Source of the DNA: Polyangia bacterium
Lineage (GTDB): Bacteria > Myxococcota_A > Polyangia > Nannocystales > Nannocystaceae
Assembly: GCA_030429545.1 (NCBI GenBank)
Contig: JAUIFF010000022.1
Location: 1 to 64,000, forward strand
Length of the DNA stretch: 64,000 nt
Direction: 5' to 3'
The notes under the pieces were generated by a model. The model was given only the letters and a program-made list of their open reading frames with translations. It ran no database searches and was not told the DNA's origin. Below are positions 40,218 to 49,195 of the stretch, piece by piece; positions within the stretch are counted from its first letter, which is position 1, and every line of letters starts with the position of its first letter. The translations under genes and the position numbers were made by a program.

Positions 40218-40535
40218 CGGTCCGAGGTTTCTCGCGCGGCGTCTGGCGCCCAAGAATGTGCTGAGGTTGGGGTTTTTGCATCGCACCACCGTCGGCTGAA
40301 TTGGCATACGCGGCATCTGCCTTGCGATGGGTGATGTCGCCCGCGAAAAATCATGCACATACAGACATTTGCGGCTCGCGTTCGCCCCTTAGTCGCGTTG
40401 GTTGCGCGATGTGTACCCCCACAGTTTCAGGCGCGCGCACACAGTTGGGGACGCGTATCGCACAGGAACATCGGGCCATGTGTGCGGGTTCACCCCAACA
40501 AAAAGTGACCACCCCTGTGATAGGCTACAGCCCTC
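40218..40535. other. Intergenic region, promoter of 40536 gene
   Basis: This 318-bp gap holds one copy of the window-wide motif (TGCACATACA at 40354) and an AAAAAGTGACC stretch close to the next start. I see no terminator for the kinase gene and no conserved reading frame. Confidence 0.4.
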
Positions 40536-41174
40536 ATGCGAGCTGTTTGGATTGGGTTTTGTGCCCTCGGCATGGCGACCGCTGTCGGTGCCTGTCGCGG
40601 TGGCAACACGTTGGCACCAGGTGAATGCGGAACCATGTGCGGCAAGGGGACGCGTTGCGACAACGGCACGTGTGTTGTCGACTACGGCCAGGACATTTGC
40701 GGCAACTCCTACGAAGAGGACGACGAGCCTGAAATCGGCGACCGCAAACCGCCGATCGACAACTGGGCGGAGTGCACCGAGGACATGGCCAGCCTGCCAG
40801 AGTTTGTCCCCATGGACGACTCGAACGTCCCCCAGTACGACCCCAATGCCGCGCGGTCGATCGATATGAACGCCGGCGATGAGCAGCTCAACGAGGAGCT
40901 GATCAACAACCACATGCGGGAAATTGAATATGCACTCAATGCCTGCTTCTCGAAGGCAGCCTGCTACAACGGCGGGGCCTTCCCAACCGGTGAGGTCAGC
41001 TTTACGTTCCGTCTCGAGGCCTCCGGCGACGTGTCATCGGTGGCCCTCCAGGCGCCCGAGGAGTTCAATATTTTCGGGACAATTCAGTGTGCTCGCCGGG
41101 CCGTCGCCGACCACAAGTTCCCGAGCTACGACGGCGCCGCCATGACGATTTCCTACAGCGTCGAGCTGTTGTAG
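40536..41174 (+). CDS. Lipoprotein with AgmX/PglI-like C-terminal domain
   Basis: A signal with GACR lipobox is followed by a short Cys-rich segment (CGTMCGKGTRCDNGTCVVD, EGF-like spacing) and an acidic linker. The C-terminal about 95 residues match the TonB-like AgmX/PglI domain of myxobacteria: EIEYALNACFSKAACYNGG, GEVSFTFRLEASGDVSSVAL, then IQCARRAVADHKFPSY. AgmX/PglI proteins act in gliding or outer-membrane complexes; the specific role here is unknown. A terminator follows at 41199. Confidence 0.78.
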   Translation: MRAVWIGFCALGMATAVGACRGGNTLAPGECGTMCGKGTRCDNGTCVVDYGQDICGNSYEEDDEPEIGDRKPPIDNWAECTEDMASLPEFVPMDDSNVPQYDPNAARSIDMNAGDEQLNEELINNHMREIEYALNACFSKAACYNGGAFPTGEVSFTFRLEASGDVSSVALQAPEEFNIFGTIQCARRAVADHKFPSYDGAAMTISYSVELL

Positions 41175-41198
41175 GGCGGCAACGTGTCCTTAGCAAGG

Positions 41199-41221
41199 AG
41201 CCCGGCTGTTGCCGGGCTTTT
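41199..41221 (+). terminator. Terminator after the AgmX-like lipoprotein gene
   Basis: Eight-bp stem AGCCCGGC/GCCGGGCT with a TGTT loop, followed by a short T-run. Confidence 0.85.
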
Positions 41222-41252
41222 GCGTATACAACAGGTGCGATGCCGGACCGGT

Positions 41253-42302
41253 CTACTGGTCTTTGAAGCCCATCACCAGGCCCATTTCCATGGACACGTT
41301 TTGTTCCTGACCCATGGCCTTGACCGCCATCTTGAACTTCGACTCCATCGAGATGGTACTGTCGATCGGCGCGAGTTTACTGAGGTCGAGCAGGGTTTCG
41401 CCGCTACCTGAGGACTGCAGGTTGAGCAGTTTGGCATCGGCGCCCGTCGGCATGCCCGGGGCTTTGATCGTCTGTGGCTCGGCGGTTTGGTCGAGGCTGA
41501 TCTTGAGTTTGATTTTGGAGCCCTCGACCGAGACCAACTCGTAGGAAGTCTTTTGGGTCATGTTGATGCCGTTGCCGCGGGTGATGTGCGAGGTCGCTTC
41601 CCAGGTTGCCCCCACGCCGACGGCCTCTTCGGGGAGAGGGACGGCGACCTGACCGACCGACTCCTGCAGGCTGTCCATTGTCTGGCGCATCTGCTGGGGC
41701 AGGGATTCGGGCATTTCAAAGGTCGCGGCCTTGACGACCCCGCGGTTGGACACGGTCGACGAACCCTTGAGCCCGTCCATCCCGGCAAGTGCTGTTTTCA
41801 TCGACGAGACCATCATCTCGGGGGCGCCGTCGCGGGGCACCACTTCGATGTCGCGCAACTTGAACTCGTAGTGGATGTCACCCTCGGCCGAGACATCGGT
41901 GACAGTGCTGTCCATCACCATGCGTGTGGTCGGCAACACTGTCTTGGGCAACTTTTGCATCCCCATGTCGAGCGCCATGGTCATGTCCATGGTCATCAAC
42001 GCATTTTGGTGAAAGCCCTTGGTCGTCGAAAATCGCAGCTGTTGGCGCGGCTCGTCGCCAGGGCTTTTTAAGGTGATGGTCGGGGCATCGGCCGCCGAAG
42101 GTGTAATCGTTTTGGTCGTCGCCGGGGCCGGGGTATCGGCTTGCTTGTTGTCGGCGGCGGCAACAGGCGGCGCCGGTTGTTCGGCCGCGGGTTTTTGTTT
42201 GTCAACCGCGGGCTTTGAGCCCCCCGTACACGCGGGCAGTCCGAGCGCGGCAAAAAATAGGGAAGCACGGGCGAAGCGGCGGACGAGTTGCATCGCCGCC
42301 AT
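41253..42302 (-). CDS. Lipoprotein of DUF6263-like type
   Basis: The signal ends in GLPACTGG; a Pro/Ala/Lys linker with ATTKTITPS follows to residue 75. The main domain (about 90-349) is a series of beta strands with Met-rich stretches (TMDMTMALDMGMQK), the ASHITRGN/GVGATWE pattern and a C-terminal SMEMGLVMGF. This resembles DUF6263-type periplasmic lipoproteins; function unknown. The first ATG at 42302 and one at 42293 are both possible. It is divergent from the mscS gene. Confidence 0.72.
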   Translation of the reverse strand: MAAMQLVRRFARASLFFAALGLPACTGGSKPAVDKQKPAAEQPAPPVAAADNKQADTPAPATTKTITPSAADAPTITLKSPGDEPRQQLRFSTTKGFHQNALMTMDMTMALDMGMQKLPKTVLPTTRMVMDSTVTDVSAEGDIHYEFKLRDIEVVPRDGAPEMMVSSMKTALAGMDGLKGSSTVSNRGVVKAATFEMPESLPQQMRQTMDSLQESVGQVAVPLPEEAVGVGATWEATSHITRGNGINMTQKTSYELVSVEGSKIKLKISLDQTAEPQTIKAPGMPTGADAKLLNLQSSGSGETLLDLSKLAPIDSTISMESKFKMAVKAMGQEQNVSMEMGLVMGFKDQ

Positions 42303-42407
42303 CGTACACCGAAGCGCTGGCTAGGGGGGTAAGTCCGCAAAAAGCAAGCGATCGGCCTTCGGGACGGCGATTGGCCGCCAACCCGTGTACCGTGGGCACG
42401 AGGTCTC

Positions 42408-43340
42408 ATGCCCGTGCCCATTTCGCTACTCGCCCGTGCCGATGTTCTCGCCCAGCTTAGCTCGTGGGCAGAGACTCCGTGGATTCGCCAACTCGTGGGG
42501 GTCGCTGCCACGTTGGTTGTGCTGTTTGCCGCGATCTCGCTGTTGCGGTCGCTCGCGCGTCGCCGCATCAAAGATGTAGATACACGATATCGCACGCAAA
42601 AAGGCCTGTTGTTTGTCGGCTATCTATTTGCCGCGATCTACCTGTTGGCCGAGGCCAGCGGCAGCCTCTCGGGGCTCACGGTCGCGATCGGAGCGGCCGG
42701 TGCCGGGATTGCCTTTGCCCTGCAAGAAGTTGTGGTTTCGGTGGCCGGGTTTTTGGCCCTGGCGACCGGCAGCTTTTACAAGGTCGGCGACCGCGTTTCA
42801 CTCGGCGGCATCCGGGGTGATGTCATTGATATCGGGATTATCCGGACCACGTTGATGGAGTGCGGAGGTTGGGTCAACGGCGACCTCTATAACGGCCGAA
42901 TTGTCCGGCTAGCCAACTCGTTTGTGTTTAAGGAGCCGGTCTACAACTACTCGGCAGACTTTAAGTTTCTGTGGGACGAAATCACCCTGCCGGTCAAGTT
43001 TGGCAGCGATTACGATGCCGTGCGTAACATGTTGGAGCGGGTGGCCGAGGCCGTTGTCGGTGAATATACACGCAGTGCCGAGGAGACCTGGCAGCACATG
43101 GTTCGCACCTACCGAATCGAAGATGCCCGGGTGGCGCCGATGGTGACGATGATCGCCAACGACAACTGGGCCGAGTTTACCCTGCGCTATGTCGTTGATT
43201 GCAAGGCCCGCCGCTCGACCAAGGATGCCCTGTTTACCCGGATTCTCAGCGAGGTCGAGTCGGGGTCGCACCGCATCGAACTGGCCTCGGCGACCTTTGA
43301 GCTGGTGGGTGCGCCCAAGCTTGATGTCCGCGTGGGCTGA
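42408..43340 (+). CDS. MscS-family mechanosensitive channel
   Basis: Two N-terminal helices precede the pore helix TM3 region with the Gly/Ala pattern (VAIGAAGAGIAFALQEVVVSVAGFLAL), then the beta domain with the MscS signature (FYKVGDRVSLGGIRGDVIDIGIIRTTL, IVRLANSFVFKEPVYNYS) and an alpha/beta C-terminal part. 310 residues is within range for small MscS channels. It releases solutes under hypo-osmotic stress from the inner membrane. Start ATG 42408. A bidirectional terminator follows at 43411. Confidence 0.92.
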   Translation: MPVPISLLARADVLAQLSSWAETPWIRQLVGVAATLVVLFAAISLLRSLARRRIKDVDTRYRTQKGLLFVGYLFAAIYLLAEASGSLSGLTVAIGAAGAGIAFALQEVVVSVAGFLALATGSFYKVGDRVSLGGIRGDVIDIGIIRTTLMECGGWVNGDLYNGRIVRLANSFVFKEPVYNYSADFKFLWDEITLPVKFGSDYDAVRNMLERVAEAVVGEYTRSAEETWQHMVRTYRIEDARVAPMVTMIANDNWAEFTLRYVVDCKARRSTKDALFTRILSEVESGSHRIELASATFELVGAPKLDVRVG

Positions 43341-43410
43341 GCATTCGGGCACCTAAAAAGTGCTGATACAAGTTATTTGGCCGCAGGCACGGAGCGTCAC
43401 CGAGCACAAA

Positions 43411-43440
43411 AAAGGCAGGGCGTTGATTGCCCTGCCTTTA
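43411..43440. terminator. Bidirectional terminator
   Basis: AAAGGCAGGGC/GCCCTGCCTTT stem (43411-43421 with 43429-43439), GTTGATT loop, A-run and T-run on the two sides, between convergent genes. Confidence 0.9.
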
Positions 43441-43461
43441 TGGTTGGGTTGTCGATGAACC

Positions 43462-44985
43462 CTATTTCTTGTTGCTGAGGGCCTTGAGCCGCGCCTCGGC
43501 ATCTTCGATGGCCTTGTCCTCTTCGGTTTTGGGCGCTTCGTCGGCCATGCCCTTCATGTTGACGTCGATGTGTTCAAACCGGGCGAGCATTTGGAACAGC
43601 GCAAGCCGGGAGCCGGGGGCCGGGCCCTCGTAGTCGAACTCGTCCTCCTTGTCGGGGATCTTGATGTCACCCCGGGCACCCTCAATGATGCACTCGTGGG
43701 CGATCTTGAGGATTTTTTCGCCGTCGCTTTGCGAGGCCTTGAGGTCGGCGACCAACGGGTACTTCGATTTGTAGCTGTTGATCAGGGTGTCGACCGCGGC
43801 CTTGCTGCCACATTGCGCATACAACGGATCGTACTTGTCGGGGACGATCGACGACTCGCGGTCGATCGAGCCGTCCGGACCTTTTTTGGCAAAGTCGCCA
43901 CCGGCGGTCGCCAACATCTGGAAGTCGGCGAGCAGCTGGCGGTAGATCAGCGACTGCAAGAAGGCGCGCTTGAGCGAAGACCCACTGAGTTTCTTGCTAA
44001 AGATAAACGTGAGTTCGTTGTAGCCACCGCCTAGGTCCTCGCGCAAAACGGCAAACCCGGTGTCCTTGTCGGGCTTGAGTTTCTTGGCCTTCTCGGGAAT
44101 GTCGGGCGAGCCCTCCATCAGCCACAGGCCGTGGGTGTCACCGGTGAACTCGACGCGTTCACGCAGCTCGCGAAGGTTGGTGAGGATGATAAACAGGTCC
44201 TCGTTTTTCTCGATTTTCTCGCCCCAGGCTTTGAACTCGGGTCCGAGCGAGTCGGCCCAGGTGCGTGGCGGCACCTCTTTGTGGCCGAGGTCTTTTTTGA
44301 TTTGGCGCAGCACCGATTTGAACGGTTCGTCGCCGGCGACGACCCGGCGGGCATACATTTTGACGCCCATCCAGTCCTCCCAAATCTTGTCTTTGTCCTT
44401 GATGTATTGCTTGCGCAGCTCCTCCACGACACCCCGGACATCGCCGCTGAGCTCACCGATGGTGGCGTCGGCATCCTTGCCGTTGAAAAAACTCAACAGG
44501 CGCAGGTGGGCGTACTGCCGCAAAATGAGCTGCTTTTGGTCTTCGCCGTAGCCGTACTTGATCTTGTGGATGAGGTCGGCGTAGTTGCGCCGCGCATTCT
44601 TGCGAAATGCCCAACTGTCGGCTTCGGCGGTGGCGATGATGATGGCCTTGGCCTTGTCGGCCTTGCTCAGTCCCTTTTGGATTTTGATGGTGGACAGCAC
44701 CCCGGGCGTCAGCTCGTAGGGATACTTTTGGTCGAGCACCGCGACGTCTTCGTCGAGGACATCGGGCAGACGTTCGTTGCTGTAGATCTTGGCGAGTACT
44801 GGCCGGAGTTCTTCGCGGACAGGGTCGGGTGGCACCGGCGGCGGCAGGTCTTTTTCTTCGGGTTTTTCTCCGGCCTCGCGTTCGAACTTGGCTTTGAGGA
44901 GGTCATCGCGGCTCGTACAGCCGGGCGACGCGAGACACAGGGCGAGGGGGACGAAGGGAAGAAGACGACGGACGGCTCGCAGCAT
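43462..44985 (-). CDS. Large helical lipoprotein of unknown function
   Basis: The signal (FVPLALCLASPGCTSRD) gives a lipoprotein of 507 residues. The mature part is mostly alpha-helical and highly charged, with no cysteine-rich or repeat regions (examples: GLSKADKAKAIIIATAEADS, RNYADLIHKIKYGYGEDQKQ, KQYIKDKDKIWEDWMG). No family is recognised. No operon partner: erpA is divergent upstream and mscS convergent downstream. Confidence 0.75.
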   Translation of the reverse strand: MLRAVRRLLPFVPLALCLASPGCTSRDDLLKAKFEREAGEKPEEKDLPPPVPPDPVREELRPVLAKIYSNERLPDVLDEDVAVLDQKYPYELTPGVLSTIKIQKGLSKADKAKAIIIATAEADSWAFRKNARRNYADLIHKIKYGYGEDQKQLILRQYAHLRLLSFFNGKDADATIGELSGDVRGVVEELRKQYIKDKDKIWEDWMGVKMYARRVVAGDEPFKSVLRQIKKDLGHKEVPPRTWADSLGPEFKAWGEKIEKNEDLFIILTNLRELRERVEFTGDTHGLWLMEGSPDIPEKAKKLKPDKDTGFAVLREDLGGGYNELTFIFSKKLSGSSLKRAFLQSLIYRQLLADFQMLATAGGDFAKKGPDGSIDRESSIVPDKYDPLYAQCGSKAAVDTLINSYKSKYPLVADLKASQSDGEKILKIAHECIIEGARGDIKIPDKEDEFDYEGPAPGSRLALFQMLARFEHIDVNMKGMADEAPKTEEDKAIEDAEARLKALSNKK

Positions 44986-45207
44986 TGAGATACTCCACCA
45001 ATTTCAGCGCGTTGCGCGAAATCTGGAGCCACGGTAAGAGAAACCGCGCAAGCCTGTCAAACCCCCAAAGTTGCGCCCCGGACCGGGCATTTTTCAATCT
45101 CGCCCGTAGCCAGCGTTGCGCACGCACCGGCAGCAAAGACGAGCACACTGTTTTAGGTGAGGATCCAAAGCTTTCGGCGGCTTGACCCACACAGGTCAGG
45201 AGCGCAT

Positions 45208-45222
45208 CTTACGTAACGTAAG
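45208..45222. promoter_or_regulatory. Palindrome upstream of erpA
   Basis: CTTACGT-A-ACGTAAG is a perfect 7-bp inverted repeat 34 bp before the erpA start, overlapping the likely promoter. An iron-sulfur regulator of the Rrf2 type is one possible reader; no such gene is in the window. Confidence 0.5.
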
Positions 45223-45255
45223 TTTTGCGATGTCACCCATCGCCTGGAGTAGCCC

Positions 45256-45651
45256 GTGTCGACCGAAGTTCAAACCCAGACCTCTCCTGCCGCTGCCCCT
45301 GTCGCCCCCGATCCCGCGATGGCTGGGGCCCTCGAAGTCACCGAAGTCGCCGCCGCGAAGATCACCGAGATCCGCGATGCCGAAGAGATCGAGCCGTCCT
45401 ATGCCCTGCGCGTCAAGGTCATGGGTGGCGGCTGCGCCGGTTTCCAATACGATCTCTACTTCGACGAGCCCGCCGAGGGCGACCAGATGTTCGAGAGCTG
45501 CGGCGTCCGCCTCGTTTCCGACCCCATGAGTTTTATGTACCTGATGGGCACCCAGATCGACTACGTCGAGGGCCTTCAGGGGGCGGGCTTCAAGTTCAAC
45601 AACCCGAACACGACCGGTAGCTGCGGCTGCGGAAGCTCGTTTTCGGTTTAG
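45256..45651 (+). CDS. erpA: A-type iron-sulfur cluster carrier (ErpA/IscA)
   Basis: The 131-residue protein has the A-type fold and the three ligand cysteines Cys60 (GGGCAGFQYDL), Cys123 and Cys125 (SCGCGSSFSV). DYVEGLQGAGFKFNNPN is the standard ErpA/IscA stretch. It passes Fe-S clusters to target enzymes in the cytoplasm. The N-terminal 25 residues are an Ala/Pro extension beyond the usual start; GTG 45256 is used. It stands alone with its own palindrome upstream and terminator downstream, as expected for ErpA outside isc/suf operons. Confidence 0.9.
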   Translation: MSTEVQTQTSPAAAPVAPDPAMAGALEVTEVAAAKITEIRDAEEIEPSYALRVKVMGGGCAGFQYDLYFDEPAEGDQMFESCGVRLVSDPMSFMYLMGTQIDYVEGLQGAGFKFNNPNTTGSCGCGSSFSV

Positions 45652-45677
45652 TTCTCTCGCGCCCGACAAATGGCGAA

Positions 45678-45706
45678 AGAGCACCCCTTCGGGAGGTGCT
45701 CTTTTT
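45678..45706 (+). terminator. Terminator after erpA
   Basis: AGAGCACC/GGTGCTCT stem (45678-45685 with 45695-45702), loop CCTTCGGGA, five T residues after. Confidence 0.92.
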
Positions 45707-45801
45707 GCTGGTTGCAGCAACGCGCGTTGCTGAGTCCATGTATTTGCAATCACAACGGCTCGGGGTCGCCGAGCCGTAGCCAACGAACTGGGTGAGCCGG
45801 G

Positions 45802-45924
45802 CTAGGTCGCGCCGTCGCTCTCGTCTTCAGTTTCTAGTTCGTTGATGGGGTTTTTGCAGGCCATGGACCCCGCGGCGATCGACAGCGCTGCGATGACGAG
45901 CAGCGTAAAAAACTTACGGTTCAT
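45802..45924 (-). CDS. Small lipoprotein (40 aa)
   Basis: Read from the minus strand: ATG 45924, 40 codons. The product is a lipoprotein signal (FFTLLVIAALSIAAGSMAC) plus an acidic 17-residue tail ending DESDGAT. GGAG precedes the start at good spacing. Its first codons overlap the 3' end of the TMTC-like gene by 11 bp, so it is probably translationally coupled. Function unknown; similar mini-lipoproteins can serve as partners of membrane enzymes. Confidence 0.7.
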   Translation of the reverse strand: MNRKFFTLLVIAALSIAAGSMACKNPINELETEDESDGAT

Positions 45925-47884
45925 CAGTAGTAACTCCGGGGCTGAGAATAGTCGTTGAAGTGGACGATGGGAATAGCTGTTCGGCTCGCTCGAGTCGAGT
46001 TCTAAGAGCCGATCGAAGTGCGGGGTTTGCCCGCATGATCACTTGGCGTTCGCTCGACCAGATCTTTCGGGCATCTTCAAAGTGTCCGGCATCGAGGAGA
46101 ATCTCGAGATGTAACAGCACGCTGTGACCCCGCTGTGGTGCCAGCTGCCGAGCCTCCACGACATGTGCAAGCGCGGCTTGTCGGTCGCCGAGCACGTGGT
46201 GGATTTTGGCCGCAGCTAACTGAATTTCTGGAGAATATGGATATTCTCGCAGTCCGCGCGCCAGCAGATCAAAGGCTACTTGGCGACGCTTTTCCCCAGC
46301 ATTTGCCGGGTTGTCGAGGCTGACCTCGGCGGCCGTCGCCAGGATGCGGGCATGTCGATCGACACTGATGTCGAGGGCCTGTTGCAGACGAAGACTGGCG
46401 ACTCGCCAATCGCGAGCGGCGATCGCAAGACGGGCAAAACACAAATGGGTCAACTCATAGTGGGGATCGAGACGCTCGGCATTTGTGCAGTGCGCCCTGA
46501 TCTCGGCCAAGATATTTGCGTGTGCAGGCTCACTCTCGTTGGTGGAGCGCAACGCCGGCAGCAAACTTTCGGCGACCAGGGCCTGGGCCCGGGCAGATCC
46601 AGGAGCGGTGCGCTCGGCCGTTAGCCACAGTTGGCGGTTGCTGCGATAGCTGCCACAGGCCGCCATCAACGCACTTCCCTGGATCACGACAAACACCGCC
46701 AGCGGGGCCCACAGCAGTTCGGGTGCACGCGCACGGCGGGCAACCTCGCGGCCGAGCCCCAGCAACAGCGCGGCCAGGCCGAGGCAAACTGGAAAACTTG
46801 GTAGATACATCAATCGCTCGGCCCGGATGTTGGGCATCGGCACAAAATTGGCCGTTGGCAGGGCCAACACCATAAAGCCGAGCAGGGTACAGGCGACCAC
46901 AGGACGCTTGCACATACACCAAAGTCCGTAGCCAATCGCCAAAATAAATGCCGCTGTCGCCATCACGGTTTCGGGCGCGGTCCAGCTCCCGGCGTGGTCG
47001 ACATACTCGGGTGACAGCCCAAGCGGTACCAACATCTGTTGGATATACATCCATTGGATCGGCATCGAAGCGGCAAGCACGGGCCCCTGGCCGACGCGAT
47101 TGGCAAATAGCCGCAGGTCGACCGCGCCGCCGTAGGGGACCACCGAGCCGGTGACCAACAGCGTGTGGGCGAGTGCCAGGCCGAGCCCGAAAAACAGTGC
47201 AAGTGCAATTAAAGTCAGACGGCGGGGGCTCGCCTGGATGGCGTGCCACGGGCGTGAAACGTGTACAATCAACCACAGCAGGGGCAGACCGGCCGCACTC
47301 ATTTTGGCCCCACAGGCGAGCGCCATCAGCAGGCCGGCTGCCACACCATGTTGCCAGGGTCGTCGCTCCAGCCCGTCGCTGGCTAGACACAGTGCCCCAA
47401 GGCCAAACAGGGCCGCCAGCAAATCCTCGCGAAACGAGACCACGGCAACGGCCTCGGCGTGGATCGCCAACAGGCCAAAAATCGCGACCACGCCGGTACG
47501 CAGCGTCAGGGGTGCACCGAGGCGTCGCAGCCAACTGGCACCCACCGCACACACGGCGAGGTGCAGGATAATCGAGATCGCGTGGTGGACCTTGGCCGAC
47601 AGCCCAAATAGTTGATACGTCAACAAATCGAACACGACCAGGGTCGGGCGAAACGTGTCGGGGACGTTGCGGGCCGTGGCCTCGCCGGTAAACAGCATCC
47701 ACAGGTCCTCGGGGTGGCGTAAAAACCCGTTGGTGATCAGGGTCCAGCTGTCGTCGTAGACAAACCGATAACCGACCACCGGGAGGTAGACCACAGCGAT
47801 GAGCGCGAGAACCCCAAGCAGCAGTTTTCGCGGAGATAGCCGGGCTGTGCCGGTGAGATTCGCCGCTTCGGGTCCCGGGGACAT
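45914..47884 (-). CDS. TMTC-like membrane protein with TPR region
   Basis: About 10-11 membrane helices in residues 20-420 are followed by a TPR-like helical domain to residue 650. The first loop has FVYDDSWTLITNGFLRHPED and the later loop PNIRAERLMYLPSFPVCLGL, both hallmarks of the TMTC/GT-C type group (YDDxxxI and ERxxYLPS). In animals TMTC proteins O-mannosylate cadherins; bacterial homologues are uncharacterised. It probably uses a lipid-linked sugar to modify surface proteins, which is inference. It overlaps the small lipoprotein gene downstream. Confidence 0.8.
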   Translation of the reverse strand: MSPGPEAANLTGTARLSPRKLLLGVLALIAVVYLPVVGYRFVYDDSWTLITNGFLRHPEDLWMLFTGEATARNVPDTFRPTLVVFDLLTYQLFGLSAKVHHAISIILHLAVCAVGASWLRRLGAPLTLRTGVVAIFGLLAIHAEAVAVVSFREDLLAALFGLGALCLASDGLERRPWQHGVAAGLLMALACGAKMSAAGLPLLWLIVHVSRPWHAIQASPRRLTLIALALFFGLGLALAHTLLVTGSVVPYGGAVDLRLFANRVGQGPVLAASMPIQWMYIQQMLVPLGLSPEYVDHAGSWTAPETVMATAAFILAIGYGLWCMCKRPVVACTLLGFMVLALPTANFVPMPNIRAERLMYLPSFPVCLGLAALLLGLGREVARRARAPELLWAPLAVFVVIQGSALMAACGSYRSNRQLWLTAERTAPGSARAQALVAESLLPALRSTNESEPAHANILAEIRAHCTNAERLDPHYELTHLCFARLAIAARDWRVASLRLQQALDISVDRHARILATAAEVSLDNPANAGEKRRQVAFDLLARGLREYPYSPEIQLAAAKIHHVLGDRQAALAHVVEARQLAPQRGHSVLLHLEILLDAGHFEDARKIWSSERQVIMRANPALRSALRTRLERAEQLFPSSTSTTILSPGVTTDEP

Positions 47885-47963
47885 CCCGGTGAGCGTACAA
47901 CGCTAGCCACCCCAAGCGCCGGCATCACTGGCTGCGTGGGCGAGGTTATCCGCACTGTGCCCG

Positions 47964-48554
47964 CTACCGCGGGGGTAGCCAAACTTGTAGCTTCAACGGT
48001 TTGGTCGGCTGCTTGGCGGACAGCCCGGCCGACTTGCACTGGCGTTTTTTGGGCGCCAACGGGCCGCAGTGGGTGTAGTCGTAGCCCCAGGTTGCCAGGG
48101 CCATGATCCATCCGGTGAGGGCGATCGCGGTGGTGACGATCGAGGTTTTGTTGAGGGCCTTGCCGCGGTCGACCAACTTGTCGTGGTCTGCGCCCGAGAT
48201 ACCGTCGTCAAAGCTGTTGCTGATCTTGCGTTCGGTGGCAAATCCGGCCGCAGCTACGCCGATGGTCGCTCCGGTGCCGATGGCCCCAATAATGATGCCC
48301 GACCAAAACAGCGCCGGCGTGATGCTCTTTTTGCGTTTGGGTTTGGCGTCGTCGCTGCCCGGTAGGCCGGCATCGCTTTGGACCGCCGTTTGTAGCTCAA
48401 AGTTGGTGCGGGCACCCATGTTGCCAATGCCTTGCAGGCGGGCATCGGTCACCGGGCGGACGGTGGTTGTGGTGGCACAGCCGAGTGGGGCACAGGCGAC
48501 GGCGACGGCGAGGACGGCCGACAGTGCGGCAAACCGGGGTTGTTGTTGGCTCAC
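47964..48554 (-). CDS. Lipoprotein with two membrane helices, unknown function
   Basis: A lipoprotein signal (VLAVAVACAPLGCATT) is followed by a short domain and two hydrophobic helices (ALFWSGIIIGAIGTGATIGVA and IVTTAIALTGWIMALATWGY), a layout close to other myxobacterial small-membrane proteins of unknown function. Its ATG overlaps the stop of the upstream Cys-rich lipoprotein gene by 4 bp (ATGA), so they form one translation-coupled pair. Confidence 0.75.
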   Translation of the reverse strand: MSQQQPRFAALSAVLAVAVACAPLGCATTTTVRPVTDARLQGIGNMGARTNFELQTAVQSDAGLPGSDDAKPKRKKSITPALFWSGIIIGAIGTGATIGVAAAGFATERKISNSFDDGISGADHDKLVDRGKALNKTSIVTTAIALTGWIMALATWGYDYTHCGPLAPKKRQCKSAGLSAKQPTKPLKLQVWLPPR

Positions 48555-49195
48555 AGGCTGCCTCCTGTCGTCGCGTCGGTGGTCGCGTCGGTGGTCGCGT
48601 CGGTGTCGGTCGATGCCCCTGTCGCATCAGTAGTGGCGTCGGTAGTGGCGTCGGTATCGGTGCCGGTGCCGAGCCCAGAGAGGTCGACGCAAAAGCCTTC
48701 AAAGCACAGCTGCCCCTCGGGACAACTCGATGTATCTGCACTGTCGCAGGCGACCCCACACACCGCGAGCTCGTCGAGACCGGCTTGGCTGAGCATCTCG
48801 GCAATGTCGGGTGGGACTTCGGCGGCGACACAGGTGTGGGGCGCCGAGCACAGGCGTTCTTCCTCGTCGCACAGGTGGGTGCAGATCCCGTTGAAACAGC
48901 CGAAGTAACCCTCGTTGGGCGGGCAGTCGTTTTCGCTGGCGAGCAGGTCCTGGGCACACGGGTACTGGCACAGGCCGTCGATGCACTTTTGCGCAAACAG
49001 GACTTCGCCCTCATCGTCAGTGATTGTCTCGCAATCGGCGTCGGCGCTGCACTGAAAGCGGAACGTTGGCGGGATCGGGGTGTCGGTGAAGCACGCGGCT
49101 CCAAGGCCCAGGCCCAGGGCGAGGGTGGCCCACAGTCCGCGGACCCACCACCGCATCCGCAGGCGGTCGTTTGCTTCGTCGGTCGTGGTTCTCAT
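48551..49195 (-). CDS. Cys-rich lipoprotein with Asp-Ala-Thr repeat tail
   Basis: ATG 49195 (GGAG upstream) gives a signal ending GLGAACFT. The mature protein has 17 cysteines in short DADC/CxxGxC spacing (CSADADCETI, CIDGLCQYPC, CFNGICTHLC, CFEGFCVDL), as in myxobacterial surface proteins that bind or stabilise extracellular partners. The last 35 residues are DATTDATTDAT repeats. It is coupled by a 4-bp overlap to the next gene. Function unknown. The upstream ATG 49210 is also possible. Confidence 0.78.
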   Translation of the reverse strand: MRTTTDEANDRLRMRWWVRGLWATLALGLGLGAACFTDTPIPPTFRFQCSADADCETITDDEGEVLFAQKCIDGLCQYPCAQDLLASENDCPPNEGYFGCFNGICTHLCDEEERLCSAPHTCVAAEVPPDIAEMLSQAGLDELAVCGVACDSADTSSCPEGQLCFEGFCVDLSGLGTGTDTDATTDATTDATGASTDTDATTDATTDATTGGSL

